NCBI RefSeq assembly: GCF_025465945.1
Contig: NZ_JANLNW010000080.1
Coordinates: 186,001-250,000 of the forward strand
DNA from: Pseudomonas sp. 6D_7.1_Bac1
GTDB taxonomy: Bacteria; Pseudomonadota; Gammaproteobacteria; Pseudomonadales; Pseudomonadaceae
Direction: 5' to 3'
Length of the DNA: 64,000 bases
Shown here: positions 17,340 to 26,426 of the stretch, one piece after another
Position numbering within the stretch: the first letter of the stretch is position 1
Layout: the number at the start of each line of letters is the position of its first letter
Position numbers and translations under genes: made by a program
Notes under the pieces: model-generated
Told to the model about the DNA's origin: nothing
Databases searched by the model: none
What the model saw: the letters and a program-made list of their open reading frames with translations, nothing else

Positions 17340-18035
17340 TTAATGCTTGCGTGGGGCCAGGTACGCCAGCCAGTGGCGCTCGGCGAGCTTGAACAGGCGC
17401 ACGAGAATGAAGGTCAGGGCCAGGTAGATCAGGCCGGCGGTGATAAACGCTTCGAACGGCAGGTAGAACCGTGCACTGACCGTACGCGCCGCACCGGTGA
17501 TGTCGACCAGGGTGACGATCGACGCCAGGCTGGTGGTCTGCAGCATCATCAGCACTTCGTTGCTGTACTGCGGCAACGCCCGGCGCAGGGCCGACGGCAG
17601 GAGAATGCGGCGGTACAGGGTCAGGCGCGACATGCCCATGGCCTTGGCCGCTTCGATCTCGCCGCCGGGCGTGGACTTCAGGCTGCCGGCCAGTAGTTCC
17701 GCGCTATAGGCACTGGTGTTGATCGCAAAGGCCAGGCAGGCGCAAAAGGTGGCGCTGGACAGATAAGGCCAGAGCACGCTTTGGCGTACCGCTTCGAACT
17801 GCGCCAGGCCGTAATAGATCAAAAACAACTGCACCAGCATCGGCGTGCCGCGGATGGCATAGGTGTAGAGCCAGGCGGGACAGTTGATCAGCGGCGAGCG
17901 GGAGACGCGCATCAGCGCCAGCGGAACGGCCAGCATCAGGCCAAAGGCCAGGGAAATCAGCAGCACTTTGAGGGTCAACAACGCACCGCTGAAGTACAGC
18001 GGCAGGTTTTCCCAGATCAGGTTGTAGTCGAGCAT
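17340..18035 (-). CDS. Amino-acid ABC transporter permease (HisM type)
   Basis: 231-residue inner-membrane permease with five hydrophobic segments and the EAA loop EIEAAKAMGMSRLTLYRRI that contacts the ATPase. It pairs with the second permease upstream (17-base gap) to form the channel. The ATG at 18035 is preferred over a TTG at 18056 that would overlap the upstream gene. The stop lies nine bases before the deacylase start. Confidence 0.93.
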   Translation of the reverse strand: MLDYNLIWENLPLYFSGALLTLKVLLISLAFGLMLAVPLALMRVSRSPLINCPAWLYTYAIRGTPMLVQLFLIYYGLAQFEAVRQSVLWPYLSSATFCACLAFAINTSAYSAELLAGSLKSTPGGEIEAAKAMGMSRLTLYRRILLPSALRRALPQYSNEVLMMLQTTSLASIVTLVDITGAARTVSARFYLPFEAFITAGLIYLALTFILVRLFKLAERHWLAYLAPRKH

Positions 18036-18052
18036 GGTCGGTTGGCTCCCGC

Positions 18053-18742
18053 TCAAAGATCGGCGGCTTTGATGCCGACCGAGTAGTGTTTTTCCAGTGA
18101 GCGCAGCACCAGCAACGAAACACTGGTGAGCATCAGGTACAGCGCTGCCACCGCGAGGAAAAACGTAAAGGGTTCATGGGTCGCATCGGCGGCGTTTTTG
18201 GCCTTGAACATCATGTCCTGCAGACCGATCACCGAGATCAGCGCGGTGGACTTGGTCAGCACCAGCCAGTTGTTGGTAAACCCGGGAATCGCGAAGCGAA
18301 TCATCTGCGGCACCATAATCCGCCAGAACACCTGAGCACCGGTCATGCCGTAGGCCGCCCCGGCTTCAGCCTGACCTTGAGGGATCGCCATGAAGGCGCC
18401 ACGAAAGGTTTCCGAGAGGTAGGCGCCGAAGATGAAGCCCATGGTGCAGACACCCGCCACAAAGGGGTTGATGTCGATGTAGTGGGTGTAACCGAGCCCA
18501 AGTGCAATGCGGTTCACCAGGTCCTGGCCGCCATAGAAGATCAGCAGAATCAGTACCAGGTCGGGGATGCCGCGAATCACGGTTGTGTAGCCTTCGCCCA
18601 GCGTCGCCAGCCATTTGAGTGGTGACAGGCGAAACGCTGCACCGATCAGGCCCAGGGTAATGGCCAGTGCCATGGAGCTCAGAGCCAGATTGATCGACAG
18701 CCAGGCGCCATCGAGAATGCTCGATCCGTAGCCGTGGAGCAT
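18053..18742 (-). CDS. Amino-acid ABC transporter permease (HisQ type)
   Basis: 229-residue permease of the histidine/lysine/arginine/ornithine type. It has five hydrophobic segments and the EAA loop QAEAGAAYGMTGAQVFWRIM. GAGGAATTTCATC precedes the ATG at 18742; the frame continues to 18805 without a site. It is separated from the binding-protein gene by about 106 bases that hold a REP palindrome, which may lower permease expression relative to the binding protein. Confidence 0.93.
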   Translation of the reverse strand: MLHGYGSSILDGAWLSINLALSSMALAITLGLIGAAFRLSPLKWLATLGEGYTTVIRGIPDLVLILLIFYGGQDLVNRIALGLGYTHYIDINPFVAGVCTMGFIFGAYLSETFRGAFMAIPQGQAEAGAAYGMTGAQVFWRIMVPQMIRFAIPGFTNNWLVLTKSTALISVIGLQDMMFKAKNAADATHEPFTFFLAVAALYLMLTSVSLLVLRSLEKHYSVGIKAADL

Positions 18743-18820
18743 GATGAAATTCCTCACCCGAAGCGCCGACAGGCGCGCGGGACCATACGGGTTAATTGCT
18801 ATCAATCAAGGTGCATAACC

Positions 18821-18844
18821 TGTGGGAGCAAGCTCGCTCCCACA
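18821..18844. repeat. REP-type palindrome between binding-protein and permease genes
   Basis: TGTGGGAGCAAGCTCGCTCC plus the following CACA form a near-perfect palindrome of the REP type common in fluorescent pseudomonads. It lies inside an operon, a usual position for REP elements that stabilise the upstream message. Confidence 0.85.
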
Positions 18845-18848
18845 AGGC

Positions 18849-19625
18849 TTATTCGCCGTAGATATCGAACGCGAAGTACTTGGCCATCACCTGCTGGTAC
18901 TTGCCATTGGCACGGATTGCATCAATCGCCGCGTTCAGGCGTGCCGCGTTTGCGGTATCGCCTTTGCGCAACGCAATTCCTGCGCCCCGGCCGAAGTATT
19001 TCGGGTCGTTGATGTCCGGTCCCACCAGGGCGAAGCCGTTCCCGGCCGGGGTCTTGATGAAGCTCTCGTTGGTGTTGACGATGTCGGCGAGGGTGGCGTC
19101 CAGTCGGCCCGACGCGAGGTCCAGGGAGGCTTCGCTTTGCGATGAGTAACGCACGATCTCGACGCCGGCGGGCGCCAGCTTCTCGGTGGCGTAACGGTCG
19201 TAGGTCGAGGACCGTTGCACACCGAGTTTCTTGCCTTTGAGATCGACCAGCGGGTCATTCATGACCTGGCCGGCCTTCATCGCGAACTTGCCGGGGGTGT
19301 GGTAGTACTTTTCGCTGAAGTCGACCGACTTCAGGCGGTCGTCGGTAATCGACATCGACGACAGCACTGCATCGATCTTGCGCACTTTCAACGAAGGGAT
19401 CATCCCGTCAAATTCCTGGATGACCCATTGGCACTTGATCTTCATTTCTTCGCACAAGGCGTTGCCGATGTCGTAGTCGAACCCGCTGATATTGCCTTCC
19501 GGGGTCTTGAAGGAAAACGGTGGGTACGCGGCTTCGATACCGATACGCAGGCTGTCTTCGTCGGCGTGGGCCAGGGTGCTGACGGCACAAAATGCCAGAG
19601 CAGCCAGAAGTCCTGTCTTGTTCAT
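18849..19625 (-). CDS. Amino-acid ABC transporter periplasmic binding protein
   Basis: 258-residue periplasmic protein of the HisJ/ArgT/AotJ family. A signal peptide covers residues 1-21 (MNKTGLLAALAFCAVSTLAHA), then the signature IGIEAAYPPFSFKTPEGNISGFDYD and the second lobe with KGKKLGVQRSST. The family binds basic or polar amino acids (lysine, arginine, ornithine, histidine, octopine); which one cannot be read here. First gene of the operon; CGGAGTCAACAAT precedes the ATG. Confidence 0.94.
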   Translation of the reverse strand: MNKTGLLAALAFCAVSTLAHADEDSLRIGIEAAYPPFSFKTPEGNISGFDYDIGNALCEEMKIKCQWVIQEFDGMIPSLKVRKIDAVLSSMSITDDRLKSVDFSEKYYHTPGKFAMKAGQVMNDPLVDLKGKKLGVQRSSTYDRYATEKLAPAGVEIVRYSSQSEASLDLASGRLDATLADIVNTNESFIKTPAGNGFALVGPDINDPKYFGRGAGIALRKGDTANAARLNAAIDAIRANGKYQQVMAKYFAFDIYGE

Positions 19626-19725
19626 ATTGTTGACTCCGTGGGTGGGGCGATTGAGAGGTGAATGCCTTCCGGTCTGGCGGGGAGGTGCAGCGGGTTACCT
19701 GTCCATGGTGCATATGATTGACATG

Positions 19726-19759
19726 TTTTATTTCATAAATCAATCTAGTGAAAATAAAA
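19726..19759. promoter_or_regulatory. Candidate regulator site upstream of the ABC operon
   Basis: TTTTATTTCA and TGAAAATAAAA form an imperfect inverted repeat about 100 bases upstream of the binding-protein start, in an AT-rich island. The words TTTTATTTCATAA and TCTAGTGAA within it recur upstream of the second RpiR cluster (37868 and 37918). A site for an RpiR-type protein is an inference. Confidence 0.45.
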
Positions 19760-19924
19760 ATATCAAAACGAGAGCGATGTCTGCCAGACGGTCACGGCGC
19801 AATGGCCTGTGAAGGCTATCGTTGCCGGCCTGGGGGAGGGGTTTGCTCGGTGGTCGGGCGCAGCAGGTGGGGGGCGGCTCCACTCAGGGGCGTTCTGGTG
19901 TTACCGCCTGAATCGGGTAGGTGC

Positions 19925-21049
19925 TCAGTTCAACGGATACCCGGCGAAGGGTAGTGTGGCTGCAGTCGTCACGGTTGCCACCTGGGGTGCATAGGCTCGG
20001 ATAGCGGCATCACTGACCGCATATCCCCAGTTGATCAGCTCGCATTGCTCCTGCTCATTAAAGCGGTCGAGCCGGGTTCGAAGAGCGCTTAGTGCCTGTA
20101 TTTTCTGGTCGGATACGCAAATGACCTGGGGCGTTTTATAGTTTTGTATCGGTGTGTTGATCGCCCAAAAAGCCCCCTTCACTGAGTGGGATTTGTACTC
20201 GTGCATCAGCATCCGTTTGCGTAGAGCCAGAGCCTGGTTCAAGCCGATATCCATGACGCGAAGTATCTGATTTGGCACGAAGGAACTGATGCTGGCGTCC
20301 AGCTCAAAAGGCTTGCCCGCGTCGCTGACAAGCACGGTATCGTAGCGTCCCCAGACCGTCTCCAGCGCGAGGTTGTCGTACACACCGCCATCGGCCAGTT
20401 GTAGCCTGCGCCGGTAATCTACCTGGTCCCACAGGTCGGCTCCGATGGTTTGCGTGAAAATGTCCGGATCGGCAATGTCGATGACAAAAGGAGACAGCAC
20501 GGGAGGAAACGCACTGGAGCAGGTCACGGCAGTCGCCACATCGAAATCAGGGTTGGGGATCAGGCCAATGCGGTAGTCGCCAGCGTATGGCTTGGAGAAT
20601 CTGAAGCCTGTACCTGTGGCGAAGTTGGTCGAGTTGAAAACAAAGCGGGGTGTATCCGGTAACGTCTGCAGCGAAACCCCCATCGCGAGATGTTTGCGAA
20701 GCTCGTCAGCCACTTCCTCACCCGCAGTGTGAAAGGGGTTGAGCACTCCCGTAAAAATGGAAGAGACGTCGATATTGAGGGAACAAAAACTCCGTAGGGG
20801 CGCAACCACTTCATGCTGGAAGTTTGTCGCCACATCGTCGCTGCCAAAGATCAGGCGGTCCCATCGCACGGCGAGCAGTCCTGCAGTGATCGATCCGCCT
20901 GAGACGCTCGAAATACGCGCGAGCTGTTTCAGCGCACCCATCTCATTGAGGCGCCATAGAACGCCGATATGGAACAATGCGGCGCGAAACCCTCCGCCCG
21001 ACAGCGCCAGGGCGATCCCATGCTCTCGCGGCTCACTTCCAAACGGCAT
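19925..21049 (-). CDS. Patatin-like phospholipase
   Basis: 374-residue patatin-fold serine hydrolase. The oxyanion glycine loop is LSGGGFRAALFHIG (about residues 16-29), the nucleophile lies in SSVSGGSI where the classical GXSXG is relaxed, and the catalytic Asp is in LADGGVYDN. A lipid acyl hydrolase role is expected. No signal peptide is seen, so it is cytosolic or membrane-associated. AGGAG precedes two adjacent ATG codons; the one at 21049 has the better spacing. It stands alone, with no nucleotide cyclase or other defence gene beside it. Confidence 0.87.
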   Translation of the reverse strand: MPFGSEPREHGIALALSGGGFRAALFHIGVLWRLNEMGALKQLARISSVSGGSITAGLLAVRWDRLIFGSDDVATNFQHEVVAPLRSFCSLNIDVSSIFTGVLNPFHTAGEEVADELRKHLAMGVSLQTLPDTPRFVFNSTNFATGTGFRFSKPYAGDYRIGLIPNPDFDVATAVTCSSAFPPVLSPFVIDIADPDIFTQTIGADLWDQVDYRRRLQLADGGVYDNLALETVWGRYDTVLVSDAGKPFELDASISSFVPNQILRVMDIGLNQALALRKRMLMHEYKSHSVKGAFWAINTPIQNYKTPQVICVSDQKIQALSALRTRLDRFNEQEQCELINWGYAVSDAAIRAYAPQVATVTTAATLPFAGYPLN

Positions 21050-21227
21050 CATCAACTCCTATTGGTTTCCTGACGCTGACCTTAGTCGAGCGCTCATTTC
21101 CTTGCCATGTGACGATACCTTTGCGGTCGCAGGTTATAAAGTCAGATCATATTGGTATAAGTGGTTATAAGAAAAATGGCTATGCTGCCTGCAAGATTTT
21201 TAGATAGTCGCGCTGGTTTTGTAGGGT

Positions 21228-22019
21228 ATGGCAATGGACTTCGGTAATTTGGGTTTTGTGGTCGCGGGCTTGGTTGTCGGGTTCGTTGTCGGCATGACCG
21301 GTGTGGGTGGCGGCTCCTTGATGACGCCGATTCTTCTGTGGTTCGGCATCAACCCGGCCACCGCCGTCGGGACCGATTTGCTGTATGCGGCGATCACCAA
21401 GTCCGGTGGTGTGCTGGTTCATCAAAAGAACCGGAACATCGACTGGAAAATTACCGGCTGGCTGACGCTGGGCAGCGTGCCGGCCGTTGCACTGACCTTA
21501 GTGTTCCTGAAGTATTTGAATACTGATCCGCAAGCAACCAATGCGATCATCAAACAGGCCTTGGGCTTTGTTTTGCTGCTGACGGCACTGGCGATTTTCT
21601 TCAAAAAACAGTTGCTGGCGTTTGCCCAAAAACATGCGGGCGACCATTACCACCTCAGTAGCCGGAACCTGAACCTGCTGACCATCGTCACGGGCGCGAT
21701 ACTTGGCATGATGGTGGCGTTGACCTCCATCGGTGCTGGCGCACTCGGCACTGTGGCGCTGTTTATCCTGTACCCGTTTCTGGCGACCAAACGCCTGGTA
21801 GGCACAGAGATCGCCCACGCTGTACCGCTGACCCTGGTCGCAGGATTGGGGCATGCGAGCATGGGCAACATGGATTGGCATTTGCTGGGTTTTCTGTTGA
21901 TGGGGTCATTGCCGGGGATCTACATCGGCAGTCATTTGTCCGGGCGCATTGCTGATGGTGTATTGCGCCCATGCCTGGCGGTCATGCTGGTGTTTATCGG
22001 CTACAAGTTGGCGTTTTGA
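21228..22019 (+). CDS. TauE/SafE family anion exporter
   Basis: 263-residue membrane protein with eight or so hydrophobic segments. It shows the family repeats GLVVGFVVGMTGVGGGSLMTP near the N-terminus and GMMVALTSIGAGALGTVALF in the second half. The family exports sulfite, sulfoacetate or other organosulfur anions, but substrate is not predictable. Either of two in-frame ATGs (21228, 21234) could be the start. It is convergent with the methyltransferase gene. Confidence 0.9.
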   Translation: MAMDFGNLGFVVAGLVVGFVVGMTGVGGGSLMTPILLWFGINPATAVGTDLLYAAITKSGGVLVHQKNRNIDWKITGWLTLGSVPAVALTLVFLKYLNTDPQATNAIIKQALGFVLLLTALAIFFKKQLLAFAQKHAGDHYHLSSRNLNLLTIVTGAILGMMVALTSIGAGALGTVALFILYPFLATKRLVGTEIAHAVPLTLVAGLGHASMGNMDWHLLGFLLMGSLPGIYIGSHLSGRIADGVLRPCLAVMLVFIGYKLAF

Positions 22020-22087
22020 TCCTGCGGCAACTGCTCACATTCAACCTTTCAGGCGACTGTTCCAGACGCCGCGATGCCTGATCCCCG

Positions 22088-22116
22088 GCATGGCGCTGCC
22101 CCTCTCAGCGCCGTGC
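22088..22116. repeat. Hairpin in a convergent intergenic region
   Basis: GGCGCTG / CAGCGCC stem extended by GCA / TGC, seven-base loop, between the convergent TauE and methyltransferase genes. There is no T-run, so it is only a possible weak bidirectional terminator. Confidence 0.4.
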
Positions 22117-22135
22117 TTCAGGGATGCCCCTCCGA

Positions 22136-23182
22136 TTACTTGCGTGCCTCCAGAATCAGGTTAAACGGCGTCTCTGCTGCCCGGCGGAAATGCTTGAATC
22201 CGGCCTGAGTGAAGACATCCCGCAGCCGTGCTTCTCCCGCTTGGGCCCCGAGCCCCAAACCGACTTCCTGAGACAGCGAGTTGGGCGTGCAGATGAACGT
22301 CGACGCGGCGTAGAACAGCCGTCCTACCGGGGTCGCGTTTTCGTCGAGCTGGTCATTGGCATAAGGCTCCACCAGCAGCACCGTTCCGTCGGGTTTGAGC
22401 GACTCATAGGCGTGCTTGGCCGCGCCCACCGGGTCGCCCATGTCGTGGAGGCAATCGAAGTAGCAGATCAAATCGTAGTCATTGCCCGGGTAGTTCTTGG
22501 CCGTGCTCTGAATGAAGCGAGCACGATCAGCCACGCCGCCTTCTTCGGCGCGTTGGGTGGCGGTGCTGATGGAGGGTGCGTGATAGTCGAAGCCGATAAA
22601 ATTCGAGGCCGGGAAGGCTTTGGCCATGACCACGGTTGACGCGCCGTGGCCGCAGCCGACATCCGCGACCTTGGCACCGGCTTGCAGTTTCTCGACCACG
22701 CCTTCAAGTGCCGGCAACCACTCGCCGACCAGGTGTGCCCGGTAGCCGGGTCTGAAGAAGCGCTCGGTGCCGCTGAACATGCAGCTATGGTGATCACCCC
22801 AGGCGAGGGCGCCATTGCCGCGCATGGCCGCAATCAGTTTGTCTTTGTCATGGTAAAACGAGGCAACCACCGCGGCGCCGCCTGCGACATAAACCGGTGA
22901 GTCCTCGACAGCCAGCGCCAATGCTTGCTCTTCTGGCAGGCGGAATTTCCCGTCGGTGTGTTCCATATAGCCAGAGGCCGCATGGGCACTGAGCCATTCG
23001 CGCAGCAGGCGCGCATTGCAGCCGGTCTTGCTGGCCAGTGCTTCGGGGGTGACGGGTTGGCTGTCGGCCATGGCCCGATACAGACCGAGTTCATCGCCAA
23101 GGATAATGTTCGCGAGCATCGCTGCCCCGCCCATGTCGGAAATCAGCTTGCCCATGAAGTCGTTCAGTTTGGCTTCGTCCAT
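22136..23182 (-). CDS. Class I SAM-dependent methyltransferase
   Basis: 348-residue protein with an N-terminal winged-helix/dimerisation region (residues about 1-110, TPEALASKTGCNARLLREWL) and a C-terminal Rossmann methyltransferase domain. Motif I is VADVGCGHGAST, and the later YDLICYFDCLHDMGDP matches motif IV. The layout is that of a plant/bacterial O-methyltransferase-like regulator-fold enzyme. Substrate unknown. A strong AGGAGGTCCGG precedes the ATG at 23182, which rules out the longer frame to 23329. Confidence 0.87.
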   Translation of the reverse strand: MDEAKLNDFMGKLISDMGGAAMLANIILGDELGLYRAMADSQPVTPEALASKTGCNARLLREWLSAHAASGYMEHTDGKFRLPEEQALALAVEDSPVYVAGGAAVVASFYHDKDKLIAAMRGNGALAWGDHHSCMFSGTERFFRPGYRAHLVGEWLPALEGVVEKLQAGAKVADVGCGHGASTVVMAKAFPASNFIGFDYHAPSISTATQRAEEGGVADRARFIQSTAKNYPGNDYDLICYFDCLHDMGDPVGAAKHAYESLKPDGTVLLVEPYANDQLDENATPVGRLFYAASTFICTPNSLSQEVGLGLGAQAGEARLRDVFTQAGFKHFRRAAETPFNLILEARK

Positions 23183-23711
23183 AACCGGACCTCCTGAAAA
23201 AAGGCCACCGGCGAAGGCGGGGCACGTGTAGAGGCAGCAGCCTTTCAGGCGGTGGTCGGATGGATGATCAGGGCGACAGTGCAGGCGCGTTGTGGAGCCA
23301 AACCGTCTGCCACGCGAATGCCCGGGCATGAGGTATGTCCGGGCGAGTGGGACGCGAAAACGTCGTCCTGCATGATGTCACTGTGGGGCCGTGCCCCACA
23401 GGACGATTGCGATAAGCCACTGATTCCAGCGTCGTGGGCGAGGTTTATGGGACGACTCGCTGCTTACGGACCCGGATTTGGCAACGCCCCCCCTACGGGG
23501 GACAAATTAAGTGTAGTCCGAGATTAAGCGCTGTGCCGTGTGTGATGGCATGAGCGGTGCGAGCCTGGACAAACGGAGTGGCCTAAGCCGGTTGCGGATT
23601 AAGCCCGCTGACCTAAGCTTCGCAACAGGGCGATAGAAATTTCAGGCAATTGAGCTGAATCTTTCGCTTTGATGCGCAATCATAAAGCATGGATATCAAA
23701 AGGAGATGCGC
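23183..23711. other. Gene-free region with a perfect hairpin
   Basis: About 530 bases with no gene I can support. It holds a perfect nine-base inverted repeat with a three-base loop at 23381-23401 (CTGTGGGGC / GCCCCACAG) and a C/G tract near 23490 (CCCCCTACGGGGG). An open frame at 23252-23527 has no binding site or recognisable content. The right end supplies the promoter of the DUF4174 gene. Confidence 0.45.
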
Positions 23712-24260
23712 ATGCTCATTCGGTCACTGACCCTCGCTACGCTGCTCGCTGTTGCAGGCCCTTTGTTCGCTGCAGACAACGACACCCCCCTGGCCCAGGA
23801 ACTCGGCAGGAACCGGCCGCTGATCGTCATCGCCCCCAGCAGCATCGACCCGACGCTGGTCAGCCTGAAAAAATCCCTCGCCGAACCCGCCAACAGCCAG
23901 GCCTTTAAAGAACGCAATATGGTGCTGTACACCGTGGTCAACCTCATGGGCCAGCGTGACGGCAAGGACCTCGATGCGCAAACCACCATGGCGCTGATTC
24001 GTGAACTGAAACTGGGGGTCAGTGGCGAGACCAAGGTGATACTGGTGGGTAAGGACGGCGAGAAAAAACTCGACCACCTCGGCCCGATAGAGGCCAAGGA
24101 ACTCTTCAGCACCATTGACCAGCTTCCTGCCGCCGAGAAAGAGGCAGTGCCACCACCACCTCCTCCGGCGCCAGAGCCCGCACCAACCAAGGGCGGCAAA
24201 GGGGCGAAGGGCGGTAAAGCCGGGAAACTGGCAGCGCCACCGCAACCATTGGACGATTGA
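23712..24260 (+). CDS. DUF4174 periplasmic protein
   Basis: 182-residue exported protein. A signal peptide covers residues 1-20 (MLIRSLTLATLLAVAGPLFA), then a thioredoxin-like DUF4174 domain (RNRPLIVIAPSSIDPTL...KVILVGKDGEKKL), and a C-terminal low-complexity tail made of a proline run, Pro-Ala repeats and a Lys-Gly-rich segment. The start is set by AAGGAG six bases before the ATG at 23712; the ATG at 23706 abuts the Shine-Dalgarno and is unlikely. Function unknown. Confidence 0.83.
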   Translation: MLIRSLTLATLLAVAGPLFAADNDTPLAQELGRNRPLIVIAPSSIDPTLVSLKKSLAEPANSQAFKERNMVLYTVVNLMGQRDGKDLDAQTTMALIRELKLGVSGETKVILVGKDGEKKLDHLGPIEAKELFSTIDQLPAAEKEAVPPPPPPAPEPAPTKGGKGAKGGKAGKLAAPPQPLDD

Positions 24261-24302
24261 TCGTTGCGTACGGCATGCCTGAATCTATCGCCTGGTGATC
24301 AA

Positions 24303-24436
24303 TTGTGGCGAGGGAGCTTGCTCCCGCTCGGCCGCGAAGCGGTCGTAATCCGGCAATCGCGTTCTATCTGAATACTCGCGGAGACTGATTTCAGGGTCGC
24401 TTCGCGACCCAGCGGGAGCAAGCTCCCTCGCCACAA
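24303..24436. repeat. REPIN: inverted REP doublet
   Basis: Two REP sequences in inverted order form a 26-base perfect terminal inverted repeat (outer core TTGTGGCGAGGGAGCTTGCT) around an 82-base spacer with an inner palindrome (GGGTCGCTTCGCGACCC). This is the standard REPIN form of P. fluorescens-like genomes, mobilised by RAYT transposases elsewhere. Confidence 0.92.
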
Positions 24437-24526
24437 GGTTTCGCGTTCGACGCGCTTTTCTCTTAACTGGTTGGTATCAGTCGAGGCGTCCTTGTTTCTG
24501 TTTTGATAATGAGCCTGACGTTTTGA

Positions 24527-25423
24527 TCAGACTTTTTCGATAGCCGCCACCAGCCGTACACGCTCCAGATTCAATGCCAGCACGCTGACCAGAACGATCA
24601 ATGCCCCGACGATGACCATCAACGCGGGTTGTTCCCCCAACAGGACAGAGGCAATCAACATGGCCGTCGGTGGCGTGAGGTAAAGCGCCATCGATGCACG
24701 ACTGGCCTCAATCTGCCTCAATACGTAAGCCCAGGCGAGATAGGCCAGCGCGCTCGGGAAAATTCCGAGAAGGGTGACTGCCACATGAGCTTGCGCGGGA
24801 GCTTTGGCCACTTCGTCGGCAAGGCCAGGCAAGAAAACCAGCAACAGCGCAGTGCCTGACCACACCGTGTAACAGACCATGGTCAAACCGCTGTAACGAT
24901 GAGAATGGCGTTTTTGCAGTGCGAAGTAGAGGCTCCAGGACAAGGCCGCGAGCAAGATCAACAAACCGTGCGGGTCAACGCTGCCCAGGCCTTTGTCTCC
25001 AGCGACGACGATGGTTGCACCGAACATTCCCAAAAAAACACAGAACCACCGCCATGCGCTCACGCGTTCATGGAAGATGAAATGCGCCAGCAACGCACTG
25101 AACAGCGGAGTGGATTGCGCCAGCACACTGGCGGCGCCGGCGCTGACACCGCGTTGGCCAAAATTCAGTGCGATGTGGTGCAGGCTCACGGCAAAAAATC
25201 CCAGCAGGGCGAGCAGTGGCAGGTCACTCACTCGCGGTAACGCGATGCCCTTGCATGCCGCAATGACGGCCATGAACGCCGAGGCAATGAGAAACCGCAG
25301 CAACGCCAGATGAGCGGGATCATAGGCCTGCAAACCAATGCGGATTCCCGTCGGCGAATAGCCCCAGCACAAAATGACAAACATCACGGCAAAGATGATT
25401 TTCAGCGTCGAGCGAGAGGGCAT
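24527..25423 (-). CDS. DMT/EamA family transporter
   Basis: 298-residue membrane protein of about ten hydrophobic segments arranged as two EamA repeats (first from residue 8, second from LLILLAALSWSLYFALQKR). The family exports amino acids or other small metabolites. It is divergent from a LysR gene 134 bases away, a common exporter-regulator pairing. Substrate unknown. Confidence 0.9.
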   Translation of the reverse strand: MPSRSTLKIIFAVMFVILCWGYSPTGIRIGLQAYDPAHLALLRFLIASAFMAVIAACKGIALPRVSDLPLLALLGFFAVSLHHIALNFGQRGVSAGAASVLAQSTPLFSALLAHFIFHERVSAWRWFCVFLGMFGATIVVAGDKGLGSVDPHGLLILLAALSWSLYFALQKRHSHRYSGLTMVCYTVWSGTALLLVFLPGLADEVAKAPAQAHVAVTLLGIFPSALAYLAWAYVLRQIEASRASMALYLTPPTAMLIASVLLGEQPALMVIVGALIVLVSVLALNLERVRLVAAIEKV

Positions 25424-25556
25424 GAGGTTCGGCTGCCTGGTCAGGTGTGCAACGAAGACCGCTACGACGTAACGGCTTCTGCCTGCTGAGTATTGGAGGC
25501 TTACTTATTCACCACAACTGACTTAACCTGAGTCTAATATTCACTTTTGGTGATGT

Positions 25557-26426
25557 ATGGAATTGGCTCAGATTCGAATGTTCAAGACGGTTTTCGATAC
25601 CGGCAGCATCGCCCGGGCTGCCGAGGTACTGCACTGCGTACCGTCGAACATCACGGCACGAATCAAGTCCCTGGAAACCGAGCTCGGCGTCGATCTGTTC
25701 TACAGAGCGGGCAGGGGGTTGCGGATCAGTCCGGCCGGGGAAATTTTCCTGACCTACGCCTCGCAGATACTGGCGCTGTCGGATGAGGCGAAACGTGCGG
25801 TTGATCCTGGGGCGCCGCCGTCCGGGCCATTACGGATCGGGGCAATTGAATCGTCGGCGAGTGGGCGTCTGCCACGGCTGTTGGCCAAGTTCCATGCGCG
25901 TTACCCCGCCGTAGCCCTTGAGTTGACCACCGGTACCTGGGCACAGTTGCTGGAGGACACGCTCAATCACAAGCTCGACGGTGTCATCGTCGCGGTGGAT
26001 GTCGAGCGTCCGCTGCTCAAGCGAGCACTGATGTACCGCGAGGATCTGGTGCTGATCGCCTCACCGTCGTTGGGGCCGTTGCGCGATGCATCGGATCTGC
26101 AAGGCAAGGCGATATTCATGTGGCCGTCGGGCTGTCCTTACCGGGCGGCACTGGAGCGCTGGCTTCAGCTGCATGGGCAGGCGTTGCCGATCATCAGCAT
26201 CGCGAGCTATGGCAGCATTGTCGGTTGTGTCAGCGCGGGGGCGGGGGTAGCGCTGGTGCCCCGGGGGATTTTTGAGCAATACGGGCAGGGCGCCGGTTGG
26301 GCCAGCTACGAGTTTCCAGAGCTGACGGCCATCGACAACCTGTTTTACTGGCACGAGCATTCCCGGCACCATCCGGCGCGCGAGGCCTTCGTGGCGATGT
26401 TGCAAGCGGAGTTTTCCGTCGCGTAA
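25557..26426 (+). CDS. LysR family transcriptional regulator
   Basis: 289-residue regulator with an N-terminal winged helix-turn-helix (residues about 3-60; FDTGSIARAAEVLHCVPSNI) and a C-terminal periplasmic-binding-like effector domain (SGPLRIGAIESSASGRLPRLL). It is divergent from the EamA exporter gene, its probable target. The stop codon runs into the A-tract that forms the T-tail of the convergent atoB terminator. Confidence 0.92.
   Translation: MELAQIRMFKTVFDTGSIARAAEVLHCVPSNITARIKSLETELGVDLFYRAGRGLRISPAGEIFLTYASQILALSDEAKRAVDPGAPPSGPLRIGAIESSASGRLPRLLAKFHARYPAVALELTTGTWAQLLEDTLNHKLDGVIVAVDVERPLLKRALMYREDLVLIASPSLGPLRDASDLQGKAIFMWPSGCPYRAALERWLQLHGQALPIISIASYGSIVGCVSAGAGVALVPRGIFEQYGQGAGWASYEFPELTAIDNLFYWHEHSRHHPAREAFVAMLQAEFSVA

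Noticed and set aside
19925..21049. Patatin as a CBASS-type defence effector
   Set aside because: No nucleotidyltransferase or ancillary defence gene is adjacent; it stands alone among metabolic genes.
23252..23527. 91-codon open frame in the gap after the methyltransferase gene
   Set aside because: No ribosome-binding site, atypical composition and it spans the CTGTGGGGC hairpin; likely non-coding.
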